From Rhizobiaceae bacterium (GTDB taxonomy: Bacteria; Pseudomonadota; Alphaproteobacteria; Rhizobiales; Rhizobiaceae), in assembly GCA_029233925.1 (NCBI GenBank), contig JARGOX010000004.1, positions 186,001-250,000 on the forward strand: a stretch of DNA of 64,000 nucleotides, in the 5' to 3' direction. A model generated the notes under the pieces. The model saw only the letters and a program-made list of their open reading frames with translations, was not told the origin of the DNA and ran no database searches. Positions 53,446 through 61,644 of this stretch are shown here, piece after piece (position 1 is the stretch's first letter; each line of letters opens with the position of its first letter). A program made the translations under genes and the position numbers.

Positions 53446-54085
53446 GGAACGCATGCTGCGCCGCGCCGCCCGGGACATTCTGCCGGGCATGACGGTCAAT
53501 CTGGGGATCGGCCTGCCGACCCAGGTTCTCCACCATGTCGACCGCACCATGGCGATCTGCCTGCATTCGGAAAACGGCATTGCCGGGGTGGGCCCGCAGC
53601 TTTCGCCCGAAGAGGCCGACCGCAACCTGATCGATGCGGGCGGCGCCTATGTCTCACCCATTGCCGGCACCTCCTACTTCGACAGCGCCGTGTCCTTCGC
53701 CATCGTGCGCAGCGGCCGGCTGGACCTGACCCTGCTCGGCGCCTTCGAGGTTGCCGGCAATGGCGATCTGGCCAACTGGATCATTCCCGGACGCTTTTCG
53801 CCTGGTGTCGGCGGCGCCATCGAACTGGCGCAAAAGGCGCGCCGGGTCGGCGTTCTGACCACCCATACCGACAAGAGGGGCAATCCGAAAATTTTAGAGC
53901 GCTGCACCCTGCCATTGACGGCGGCGGCCTGTGTCAACCGGATCTACAGTGATATGGCCGTCTGTGATGTCACGCCTGAAGGGCTGCGCCTGACGGAGAT
54001 CGCCGAGGGCGTGGACCTGCAGGACGTCATTGATGCCACCGGCACGACGCTGATTGTGCCGGACGGCCCCCTTCCAACATTCTGA
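53426..54085 (+). CDS. 3-oxoacid CoA-transferase subunit B
   Basis: 219-aa catalytic subunit: LPGMTVNLGIGLPTQVLHHV and the active-site motif ICLHSENGIAGVGPQ, whose Glu forms the enzyme-CoA thioester. GNGDLANWIIPGRFSPGVGG is the conserved end-region. Together with the A subunit this is a complete heterodimer. Ends 14 nt before the M20 gene. Confidence 0.93.
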   Translation: MVLSDARERMLRRAARDILPGMTVNLGIGLPTQVLHHVDRTMAICLHSENGIAGVGPQLSPEEADRNLIDAGGAYVSPIAGTSYFDSAVSFAIVRSGRLDLTLLGAFEVAGNGDLANWIIPGRFSPGVGGAIELAQKARRVGVLTTHTDKRGNPKILERCTLPLTAAACVNRIYSDMAVCDVTPEGLRLTEIAEGVDLQDVIDATGTTLIVPDGPLPTF

Positions 54086-54099
54086 CGCCGGAGTTTTTC

Positions 54100-55392
54100 A
54101 TGGACGACACACAAAAAACCGCCATCATGCAGGCCGTTGATGGGCTTTTCGATGGTGAAATCGCCTTTCTTGCCGAATTGACATCGCATCCCTCCACACG
54201 CGGCAAGGAACAATCCGCGCAGAATTTCATGGCCGCCGAACTGACCGAACGCGGTTACCGGACGGATCGCTGGCTGATCGATGTTAACGACATTGCACAA
54301 TTGCCGGGCTTTTCGCCGGTCATCGGAAATTACGATGATGCCGTCAACGTCGTTGGCACCCATGACAGCCGCAGCAATGCCGGCAGATCGCTGATCCTCA
54401 ATGGCCATATCGATGTGGTGCCCGAAGGCCCGCTGGATATGTGGGATGCCAACCCCTACGCGCCACATGTGGACGATGGCTGGCTCTATGGGCGAGGCTC
54501 GGGCGACATGAAGGCCGGGCTTGCCTCCAACCTTTTCGCATTGGATGCGCTCAAGTCCCTCGGCTTTGCCCCGGCCGCCAATGTGCATTTCCAGTCGGTG
54601 GTCGAGGAAGAATGCACCGGCAATGGCGCTCTGGCCTGCCTGCAAAGGGGTTACCGGGCCGATGCCGCGCTGATCCCCGAACCCTTCGACGAAGATCTCG
54701 TGACGGCACAGGTCGGCGTCATCTGGCTGGAGGTGCATCTGCGCGGCATTCCCGTGCATGTGGCGACAGCCGGCAGCGGCTCCAACGCCATCGAGGCCGC
54801 CATCCCGCTTATCGCCGCCCTGCACGATTTGGAAAACCGCTGGAACAGGCCCGAAGGCCGCCATTGCGACTATGGGCACAATCACCACCCGCTGAACCTC
54901 AATATCGGCAGGATCCAGGGCGGCGACTGGGCCTCCTCGGTGCCGGCCTGGTGCGTGTTTGAAGTGCGTATGGGGATTTTTCCGGGGCAGGACATTGATG
55001 AGGCACGTCGCGAGATCGAGAATACGATCATGGAGGCGGCAAGCCAGCATCCCTTCCTTGCCAACAATCGGCCTGAAATCATCTATCACGGGTTTCTGGC
55101 CGAGGGATACGCGCTGTCACAGCACAAGGGCGATACGGCCGGCCAGGCCATCAGCGCGCTTGAAAGGGCCCATCAAAGCGTCAACGGAAAGGCGCTCGAC
55201 AAGGTTGCGATCACGGCGACCACGGACGCCCGCTTTTTCGGCCTCTATGCCGACACGCCGACCCTGGTCTACGGCCCGAAGGCCGACGCGATCCACGGTT
55301 TCAACGAAAGGGTCGATCTGGAGTCCGTGCGCCGGGTCACCCAGGCCACAGCCCTGTTCATCGCCGACTGGTGCGGGCTGGAACCTTTGTGA
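54100..55392 (+). CDS. M20 family amidohydrolase/deacylase (ArgE/DapE-like)
   Basis: 430-aa metallohydrolase. LNGHIDVVPEG gives the first His and catalytic Asp; YGRGSGDMKAGLASN the bridging Asp; QSVVEEECTGNGAL the catalytic and metal Glu pair; late VYGPKADAIHGFNERVDLES the final His. A lid domain spans about residues 200-320. It probably deacylates an N-acyl amino acid at the end of the pathway. Last gene of the operon, followed by the hairpin repeat copy B. Confidence 0.92.
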   Translation: MDDTQKTAIMQAVDGLFDGEIAFLAELTSHPSTRGKEQSAQNFMAAELTERGYRTDRWLIDVNDIAQLPGFSPVIGNYDDAVNVVGTHDSRSNAGRSLILNGHIDVVPEGPLDMWDANPYAPHVDDGWLYGRGSGDMKAGLASNLFALDALKSLGFAPAANVHFQSVVEEECTGNGALACLQRGYRADAALIPEPFDEDLVTAQVGVIWLEVHLRGIPVHVATAGSGSNAIEAAIPLIAALHDLENRWNRPEGRHCDYGHNHHPLNLNIGRIQGGDWASSVPAWCVFEVRMGIFPGQDIDEARREIENTIMEAASQHPFLANNRPEIIYHGFLAEGYALSQHKGDTAGQAISALERAHQSVNGKALDKVAITATTDARFFGLYADTPTLVYGPKADAIHGFNERVDLESVRRVTQATALFIADWCGLEPL

Positions 55393-55410
55393 ATCAAGGG
55401 AGTTTGTGGG

Positions 55411-55748
55411 CGGTGCCCGGAGCGAGGCACTGAGTTGCCGCACCTCAGAAGAGTGTTACCGAGAACGCGGGAGTTGCGCAGAGAGGCTGGGATTTTTTCC
55501 GCTCACGGCGAGCGGCGCTGACGCGCCTGCCTGCGCGGGGCGCGGCCAAACGATTGGCCGGGCCGCAGTCGCGGCCTGTTTGAGTGCCCCGAAGCAAAGC
55601 ACCAGCCGCTGCAAGCGCTGCCTTACTGACAGGCACGTTCCCGCCGAAGGCGGCAAGCGCGCCAATTACCGGTCAATGGGCCGTCGGGGCTCATGCCCCG
55701 CCCCGTCTGGAGCCAGCGCCGAAGGCGCGTACGGGGCGTGAAGACAGA
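55411..55748 (+). repeat. Hairpin-rich non-coding repeat, copy B
   Basis: About 340 bp, same orientation as copy A (45348-45922). Opens with GTGCC-cggagcga-GGCAC and ends in the shared GCGTACGG...GAAGAC tail. Stems match copy A while loops differ: GGCGC-tgac-GCGCC, GGCCAA-acga-TTGGCC, CCGCC-gaa-GGCGG, CGGGGC-tcat-GCCCCG (55685-55700), GCGCC-gaa-GGCGC. It fills the gap between the convergent M20 and glycosyltransferase genes. Confidence 0.8.
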
Positions 55749-55780
55749 ACCCAAAGCTGTCCGTATTCCGCCTTAACAAC

Positions 55781-57430
55781 TCACTCCGGCACGATATGAT
55801 AAAGCGTAATCGAGATTTCCTTGCCCTTGGAATAGTTGAAGCCGGAAATAGGCTCGCTGCCTTCGGCCTTGGCGCCGCTGGCGCTGAGGGCTGCAAGGAA
55901 TGCCGGTGCGTCGGCAGCGGGCACTGCAGCCAGAGCGCATTTGGGATCGGCCATGATGTGCTGGGCGGCGCTGTCGGGACCTGCCAGCAGCGTTTTTGTG
56001 CCGGCCAGGAAAACCAGACTTGGCTCGTGGAAGGTTGCTGATGCCAGCACGGAATCCTTGCAGGCCTTTTGCAGATGGAACTGCGTTGCAATCTGCCGAC
56101 TGACCCACATCTGATCGATATGCGGCAGGACCACCCCGAAAAGCAGACCATAGGCCGTCGTTGCGGCGATGGTCGTGACAAACACCCGTTTGACCGGCTC
56201 GACCATCATCTCGAAGCCAATGGCAAACCACGCCGCCACCAGCAACAGAAGCACCGATGGAATGCTCCAGGGCGAAAAGCCACTGCCAATATAGATCGGC
56301 ATGACCACGGCCAGCGCGACAAAGGCAAAGGTGACAATGACAACACCAAGGCCGGTGATGCCGTGCAGCAGTCTTTGCCACAGCAGCGGCACGGGCGCCT
56401 GCGACCCGGCCAGGCTCAGGAACCAGCCGCCCAGCAGCAGAATGGCCGGATAGGCAGGCAGCACATAATGCGGCAATTTGGTTGGAACGATTTCGAAGAA
56501 CAGCCAGAGCGGGATATACCAGGCGATGCAGAACAGCAGCCGCGCATCGGTGAACATGCGCCGCAGGGCATGGGTCAGGCCGATAATGGCAATCAGCCCG
56601 AATGGCCACATGTAGAGCGAATAGGTCAGGATATAATAGCCGGGTGGTGCGCCGTGGGACTCCTGTCCGCCTGCCACCTTGCCAAGCATATCCTTGCCAA
56701 GCGCCTCCTGCCAGAAGGCGCCACCGCTCTTCCAGGTGATCAGCACCAGCCAGGGCAAGGCAATCAGCACAGCCAGCGCAATGCCGCGCAGCGGTTTGAG
56801 ATCCAGCAGCCATTTGCGGTCGCGGTTCTTGTCAAACAGCAGCAGAAACACAATCGTCAGCAGGCTGAGCAGGGGCGTGATCGGACCCTTGATGAGGATC
56901 GCCGCGCCCTGCGCAATCCAGAAATACCAGGTCAGCGACGGGGCTGCGGCATCGCCGTTTCGCCGGCTGACATAGATGCGGGCAAGGCAGCCCTGCGTTA
57001 TGATCGACAGCAACAAAAGAACGGAATCCGTCTTCGCCAGCCGCCCCTCAAAGCCTGCGCCAAACATTCCGGCCAGCATCAGCGCCGCGATCAGCCCGAT
57101 GGTCGGCCCAAAGAGCCCCTGCCCGACCCAATAGAGCGCCACGACAGACAGCGCCATGCCGATGACTGACACCATGCGGTAGGCCCAGACCGGCGCATCC
57201 TCCCCCTGGCCCGTCAGCGCAACGGAGATGGATTGCAGCCAATAGATGCCGATGGGCTTCTTGTAGCGGGGCGCTTGCTGAAATCTGATGTCGACATAGT
57301 CGCCCGTCTGGACCATCTGTTTGGTGGCCTGAATATAACGGGCCTCATCGCGGTCGATGGGCGGCAATTGCGCAATGCCGGGCACCAGCACGGCCAAAGT
57401 CAGCAGAAACAGCATCAGATAACGAAGCAA
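55781..57430 (-). CDS. Glycosyltransferase family 39 / ArnT-like membrane transferase
   Basis: 549-aa inner-membrane protein with about 12 hydrophobic segments. PPIDRDEARYIQATKQM has the acidic DE pair of the first periplasmic loop, and RFQQAPRYKKPIGIYWLQS the conserved KP/PR motif. GRLAKTDSVLLLLSI resembles the ArnT RLxxTD motif. TTG at 57430 is chosen because AAAGGAG precedes it closely; an ATG at 57466 adds 12 residues. It would move a sugar from undecaprenyl phosphate onto lipid A or another periplasmic acceptor. Confidence 0.88.
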   Translation of the reverse strand: MLRYLMLFLLTLAVLVPGIAQLPPIDRDEARYIQATKQMVQTGDYVDIRFQQAPRYKKPIGIYWLQSISVALTGQGEDAPVWAYRMVSVIGMALSVVALYWVGQGLFGPTIGLIAALMLAGMFGAGFEGRLAKTDSVLLLLSIITQGCLARIYVSRRNGDAAAPSLTWYFWIAQGAAILIKGPITPLLSLLTIVFLLLFDKNRDRKWLLDLKPLRGIALAVLIALPWLVLITWKSGGAFWQEALGKDMLGKVAGGQESHGAPPGYYILTYSLYMWPFGLIAIIGLTHALRRMFTDARLLFCIAWYIPLWLFFEIVPTKLPHYVLPAYPAILLLGGWFLSLAGSQAPVPLLWQRLLHGITGLGVVIVTFAFVALAVVMPIYIGSGFSPWSIPSVLLLLVAAWFAIGFEMMVEPVKRVFVTTIAATTAYGLLFGVVLPHIDQMWVSRQIATQFHLQKACKDSVLASATFHEPSLVFLAGTKTLLAGPDSAAQHIMADPKCALAAVPAADAPAFLAALSASGAKAEGSEPISGFNYSKGKEISITLYHIVPE

Positions 57431-57604
57431 AACGCTCCTTTCACCGAATGGCCCTTCAGACTGCATCGTTTTTTCGCCTGACTGGTTGATAGGCTCTGTC
57501 CATTTCAGTTCCGCGTTGTCTTGGCAAAAATGACTTCCGGTTTACTGTGGAAGCGATCCAAACCGAATCATTAACCTTATACATGACTTGGCTGACAAGT
57601 GATC

Positions 57605-57940
57605 TCACTGAGTATCGGCAACGGCGGCCTTTTTTTCATTGGCGATCAGCCACAGGTTACGTACATAGATGACCAGCCCCATGCCCTGACCGGCAATGAA
57701 CACCGGATCCTGACGCTGGATGGCATAAATGAGCAGCAGAAAACCGCCAAAAAGCGAAAAAAACCAGAAGGCCACCGGCACGACACTGCGTTTGGCCCGC
57801 TCCGAAGCCACCCATTGCACCACGAAACGCATGGTAAAACAGGCCTGCGCGAGGAAACCCAGAAGAATCCAGCCGTTGAACTGCTCGACAAAAACGACGC
57901 GAAACCACGCGACAATGGGGACGAAAACCTCAACCATCAT
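57605..57940 (-). CDS. LAB_N domain (lipid-A-disaccharide synthase N-terminal-like) membrane protein
   Basis: 111-aa membrane protein with three hydrophobic segments: WILLGFLAQACFTMRFVVQW, then VPVAFWFFSLFGGFLLLIYA, and GLVIYVRNLWLI. The F-x-x-RF-x-VQW and YxRN patterns are LAB_N hallmarks. ATG at 57940 (GAGGAAG upstream) overlaps the GT2 stop. It resembles the small flippase-like partners (ArnE/F function) found with such GT2/GT39 pairs (inference). Confidence 0.88.
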   Translation of the reverse strand: MMVEVFVPIVAWFRVVFVEQFNGWILLGFLAQACFTMRFVVQWVASERAKRSVVPVAFWFFSLFGGFLLLIYAIQRQDPVFIAGQGMGLVIYVRNLWLIANEKKAAVADTQ

Positions 57941-58667
57941 GCACTTCCTCAGCAATTGGCATTTTGTTGCGGCGCAGCTTTAGCCACCAGACGCCAAAAA
58001 GATCAAGCGCACCACGCAGGCCGCGATCCAATATTCCATAATTGGAGGTGCCAAAGCGGCGCGGCCGGTCAAGCACGTCCATGGCGACGACATCAAACCC
58101 CTCCTGAATCACCAGCGCCGGCAAGAACCGGTGGGTTCCGTTGAAAAACGGCAGGCGGCGAAAAATATCCGCATGGACGACCTTGAGACCGCAGCCCGAA
58201 TCGCGGGTCTTGTCGTTGAGGATCGAACCGCGCAGCCAATTGGCAAAGCGTGACGACAATTGTTTGAGTTTCGTATCCTTGCGTTTGATCCTTTGGCCGC
58301 AGGCGATGCCGATCGCGGGGCCGGCCTTAAGCAGGGCGTCGACCAGCGGCCCGATATATTGCGGGTCATTCTGGCCATCGCCGTCAATGGTCGCGATGAT
58401 CGCTCCATGGGCGGCGAGGACACCGCTGCGCAGCGACAGGCTCTGGCCAACGGAGAACTGGTGGCGAATATGACGCACCGCAAAGGGCCGTTTTGCTGCT
58501 TCACGCGACAGCACCTCGGCGGTGTCATCACTCGAGCCGTCATTGACGACGATCACCTCGATCTGCCGGTCACGCAGATGCTGTTCAATCTCGTCAAGCA
58601 GGGGGGGAATGTTGTCAGCTTCGTTTTTGCACGGAATGACAATTGAAATCATGGCTGCGGTCATCAT
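57930..58667 (-). CDS. Glycosyltransferase family 2 (polyprenyl-phosphate sugar transferase, ArnC/DPM1-like)
   Basis: 245-aa GT-A enzyme. ISIVIPCKNEADNIPPLLDE opens the nucleotide-binding fold; VIVVNDGSSDDTAEVL and ATIDGDGQNDPQY give the DxD metal site. GSILNDKTRDSGCGLKVVHA matches the DPM1/ArnC acceptor region. No large C-terminal membrane domain. It would charge a polyprenyl phosphate with a sugar for the ArnT-like enzyme. The third gene of the module reads in the order GT2, LAB_N, GT39. Confidence 0.92.
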   Translation of the reverse strand: MMTAAMISIVIPCKNEADNIPPLLDEIEQHLRDRQIEVIVVNDGSSDDTAEVLSREAAKRPFAVRHIRHQFSVGQSLSLRSGVLAAHGAIIATIDGDGQNDPQYIGPLVDALLKAGPAIGIACGQRIKRKDTKLKQLSSRFANWLRGSILNDKTRDSGCGLKVVHADIFRRLPFFNGTHRFLPALVIQEGFDVVAMDVLDRPRRFGTSNYGILDRGLRGALDLFGVWWLKLRRNKMPIAEEVHDG

Positions 58668-59018
58668 GGTTGCGCCTAGGATCTGACGGATTGATACCGT
58701 CGAAAGGTAAAAGCCAATACGAACCCGAGCATGTTATACGAAGGGAAATTGCCTGACCAACTGAGTTTACGGTCAGGCCATTCGCAGGCCCGCGGCGCAT
58801 GACCGGTTTTCAGGCAGAGGCATTACCAAGGTGGCGCAATTGAAGCAAGTGCATTGCTGGCAGTAACCTTGCTTCACGTGCGCCAACCAAATCAAAATGA
58901 ATTGCGAATTATTCCCGAAGAACCTGATATTACACCTTTTCCTTGACGCTGAACATCGCCATACTCGGGCATAATCGGTGTGGGAGAACACCAGCAACAA
59001 ATTCGGAGGAGATGCCGC
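58668..59018. promoter_or_regulatory. Divergent intergenic region with two perfect hairpins
   Basis: 351 bp between GT2 (minus) and the acyl-CoA synthetase (plus). It holds two inverted repeats with perfect 8-bp arms: GCCTGACC/GGTCAGGC (58751-58758 and 58771-58778) and GAAGCAAG/CTTGCTTC (58842-58849 and 58868-58875). Neither has a strong T-run, so they look like operators or 5' leader structures rather than terminators. GGAGGAG before 59019 is the ribosome site of the plus gene. Confidence 0.5.
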
Positions 59019-60647
59019 ATGCGCGGACTGATGCAGGAATGGCCGCTGTTGTGCCACAAGATCATGGACCATGCCGCGCTTTATCACGGCGATCGGGAAG
59101 TCATATCACGGTCCATCGAGGGCCCGATGCATCGCACCAATTACCGCAACATTCATGAACGGGCACGACAGGTCGCCAAACGCCTCGAAAAGGACGGCAT
59201 TACCATGGGCGACCGGGTCGCCACCATGGCCTGGAATACCTGGCGGCATCTGGAAGCCTGGTATGGCATTCTCGGCATGGGCGCTGTTTACCACACGCTC
59301 AATCCGCGGCTCTTTCCCGATCAGATCGCCTGGATCATGAATGATGCGACGGACAAGCTGCTGTTTGTCGACCTGACCTTCCTGCCCATTATCGAAGCCA
59401 TCGCCGACAAGGTGCCCAGCCTTGCCAAGGTTGTCGTGCTGACCGATGCGGCCCATATGCCGCAGACAAAACTTGCCAATGCCGTTGCCTATGAATACTG
59501 GATCAACGAGGCGGATGCCGATTATGCCTGGCGCGAATTCGACGAAGGCACGGCCGCCGGCATGTGCTATACGTCCGGTACGACGGGCGATCCCAAGGGC
59601 GTTGTCTATTCACACAGATCAAATGTGCTGCATGCCATGACTGGAGCGCAGCCGGACATGCTGAATCTTTCGTCCAACGACAGGATGATGCCGGTCGTGC
59701 CACTGTTTCACGCCAATGGCTGGTCGACCGCCTTTGTCTGTCCGATGGTTGGCGCCAGCATGATCATGCCGGGCGCCGGCATGGATGGCGCCTCCATCTA
59801 TCAGATCCTGACAGAGGAACGCGTGACCATGACGGCGGCTGTGCCAACCGTCTGGCTGATGCTGCTGGAGCATCTGGCCAAGGTCGGCGGATCATTGCCG
59901 GACCTGCAACGGGTGGTCATTGGCGGCGCGGCCTGCCCACCGGCGATGATCAAGACCTTTCAGGAAACCTATGGCGTCGAGGTCATACACGCCTGGGGCA
60001 TGACGGAAATGAGCCCTCTTGGCACCGTGTGCACCCTGAAGCCGGAATACAAGAACCTGACGGGCCAGGCCAGACTGGACCTGCAAGCCAAACAGGGTCA
60101 CCCGCCCTTTACAGTGGAAATGAAGGTGACTGACGACGAGAACAATCCGCTGCCCTGGGATGCAAAGTCCTTTGGACGGTTGAAAGTGCGCGGCCCTGCG
60201 GTTTCCTCCGCCTATTACAAGGGTCACGGCGCAGAGCAGTTCGATGCGGAGAACTGGTTCGACACAGGTGATGTCGCCCATGTGGATGAACACGGCTACA
60301 TGCAGATCACCGACCGCGCCAAGGATGTCATCAAATCCGGCGGTGAGTGGATTTCCACCATCGAGCTGGAAAATCTGGCTGTCGGTCACCCGGAGGTCGC
60401 GGAAGCTGCCGTGATCGGCATTGCCCATCCCAAATGGGATGAGCGGCCATTGCTGGTCATCGTGCGCCGGCAAGGCTGCGACCCGTCGAAAGAATCCATT
60501 CTGGATTTCATCCGCGACGATATTGCCAAATGGTGGTTGCCGGACGATGTCGCCTTTGTCGACGATATCCCGCACACGGCAACGGGCAAGATCCAGAAGA
60601 CAACACTGAGGAAGCAGTTCAGCGATTACAAGTTTCCAGGGACCTGA
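59019..60647 (+). CDS. Fatty-acid--CoA ligase (medium/long-chain acyl-CoA synthetase)
   Basis: 542-aa AMP-forming ligase. CYTSGTTGDPKGVVYSHRS is the P-loop; VIHAWGMTEMSPLGTV the A5 motif; WFDTGDVAHVDEHGYMQITD and RAKDVIKSGGEWIS the A7/A8 motifs; and HTATGKIQKTTLR carries the C-terminal catalytic lysine. All complete. ATG at 59019 with GGAGGAG. It stands alone, ahead of a gap with a terminator. Substrate chain length cannot be told from sequence. Confidence 0.93.
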   Translation: MRGLMQEWPLLCHKIMDHAALYHGDREVISRSIEGPMHRTNYRNIHERARQVAKRLEKDGITMGDRVATMAWNTWRHLEAWYGILGMGAVYHTLNPRLFPDQIAWIMNDATDKLLFVDLTFLPIIEAIADKVPSLAKVVVLTDAAHMPQTKLANAVAYEYWINEADADYAWREFDEGTAAGMCYTSGTTGDPKGVVYSHRSNVLHAMTGAQPDMLNLSSNDRMMPVVPLFHANGWSTAFVCPMVGASMIMPGAGMDGASIYQILTEERVTMTAAVPTVWLMLLEHLAKVGGSLPDLQRVVIGGAACPPAMIKTFQETYGVEVIHAWGMTEMSPLGTVCTLKPEYKNLTGQARLDLQAKQGHPPFTVEMKVTDDENNPLPWDAKSFGRLKVRGPAVSSAYYKGHGAEQFDAENWFDTGDVAHVDEHGYMQITDRAKDVIKSGGEWISTIELENLAVGHPEVAEAAVIGIAHPKWDERPLLVIVRRQGCDPSKESILDFIRDDIAKWWLPDDVAFVDDIPHTATGKIQKTTLRKQFSDYKFPGT

Positions 60648-60782
60648 TTGCAGGGGAATCAAGAACTGGGGCACGAAGAACCGGGGCTGCACAGCAATAT
60701 CACTGCAGTCCGTCAACGGTTCTTCCCCCGCCAGCGCGCCGCGCATCTGGCAGGACAACAGGAGATGAATTAGGTCAAACCA

Positions 60783-60825
60783 GGACAGACCACATGCGAT
60801 TGGGCGTGGTCTCGTCCTTTTCGTT
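60783..60825 (+). terminator. Rho-independent terminator after the acyl-CoA synthetase
   Basis: GGAC-A-GACCAC pairs with GTGGTC-TC-GTCC around a 12-nt loop, followed by a T-rich tract (CTTTTCGTTTTTC). It separates the ligase gene from the sugar-acid operon beginning at 60871. Confidence 0.65.
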
Positions 60826-60870
60826 TTTCTATATAACAGCGGTTCCGACGAGCCCGATGGACGAGGCAGC

Positions 60871-61641
60871 ATGAAACAGACAGCACAATTCCATGACCTG
60901 AAAGGGCAATCGATCTTCATCACCGGCGGCGGATCAGGCATTGGTGCCTGGCTGACGGAAGGATTTGTCTTGCAAGGCGCAAAAGTGGCCTTTGTACAGC
61001 GTTCGGATGCCAGTGCATTGTGCGACCGCATGGAAGCCGAACATGGCAACAGGCCGCTTTTCATGGCCTGTGACATCACCGATATTGAGGCACTGCGATC
61101 CTCCATCGCCAAGGCCCGTGAAACCCATGGGCCGATCACCGTTCTGGTCAACAATGCGGCCTCGGACAACCGCCATGGTCTGCAGGACTATTGCGTCGAG
61201 GACTGGGACCAGTCCATTGCGATCAATCTCAGGCCGCATTTTTTCACCGCCCAGGCGGTTGCGCAGGACATGCGAGAAGCCGGCTATGGGTCGATCATCA
61301 ATTTCTCGTCCATCTCCTACATGATGGGCAATGCCGGCTATCCGGCCTATGTCGCGGCAAAATCGGCGATAACAGGTCTGACACGCGGGCTGGCACGGGA
61401 ACTGGGTGTGGATAATATCCGCGTCAACGCACTGATGCCCGGCTGGGTCCTGACCGATCGTCAAAGGGACCTATGGGTCACGCCAGAGGCATTGGCCGAC
61501 CATATCGAGCGGCAATGCATCAAAGAGGAAATCCTGCCTGAAGACATTGTGGCGCCGACACTTTTCCTTGCCTCCTCAGCTTCGCGCATGATGACCGGTC
61601 AAGCCCTTGTGGTTGATGGCGGCGTTGTGGTGACAGGATAG
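60871..61641 (+). CDS. SDR family oxidoreductase (sugar dehydrogenase-like)
   Basis: 256-aa short-chain dehydrogenase: FITGGGSGIGAWLTEGF binds the cofactor, VLVNNAASDNRHG is the NNA motif, IINFSSISYMMGNAGYPAYV with YVAAKSA gives the Ser-Tyr-Lys triad. First gene of an operon with the kinase, aldolase and lactonase, so it probably oxidises an aldose (galactose, arabinose or fucose type) to its lactone (inference). Confidence 0.92.
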   Translation: MKQTAQFHDLKGQSIFITGGGSGIGAWLTEGFVLQGAKVAFVQRSDASALCDRMEAEHGNRPLFMACDITDIEALRSSIAKARETHGPITVLVNNAASDNRHGLQDYCVEDWDQSIAINLRPHFFTAQAVAQDMREAGYGSIINFSSISYMMGNAGYPAYVAAKSAITGLTRGLARELGVDNIRVNALMPGWVLTDRQRDLWVTPEALADHIERQCIKEEILPEDIVAPTLFLASSASRMMTGQALVVDGGVVVTG

Positions 61642-61644
61642 GCC

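Noticed and set aside
53944-55089. 381-codon minus-strand frame opposite the M20 gene
   Set aside because: Antisense to an intact metallopeptidase; no domain recognised.
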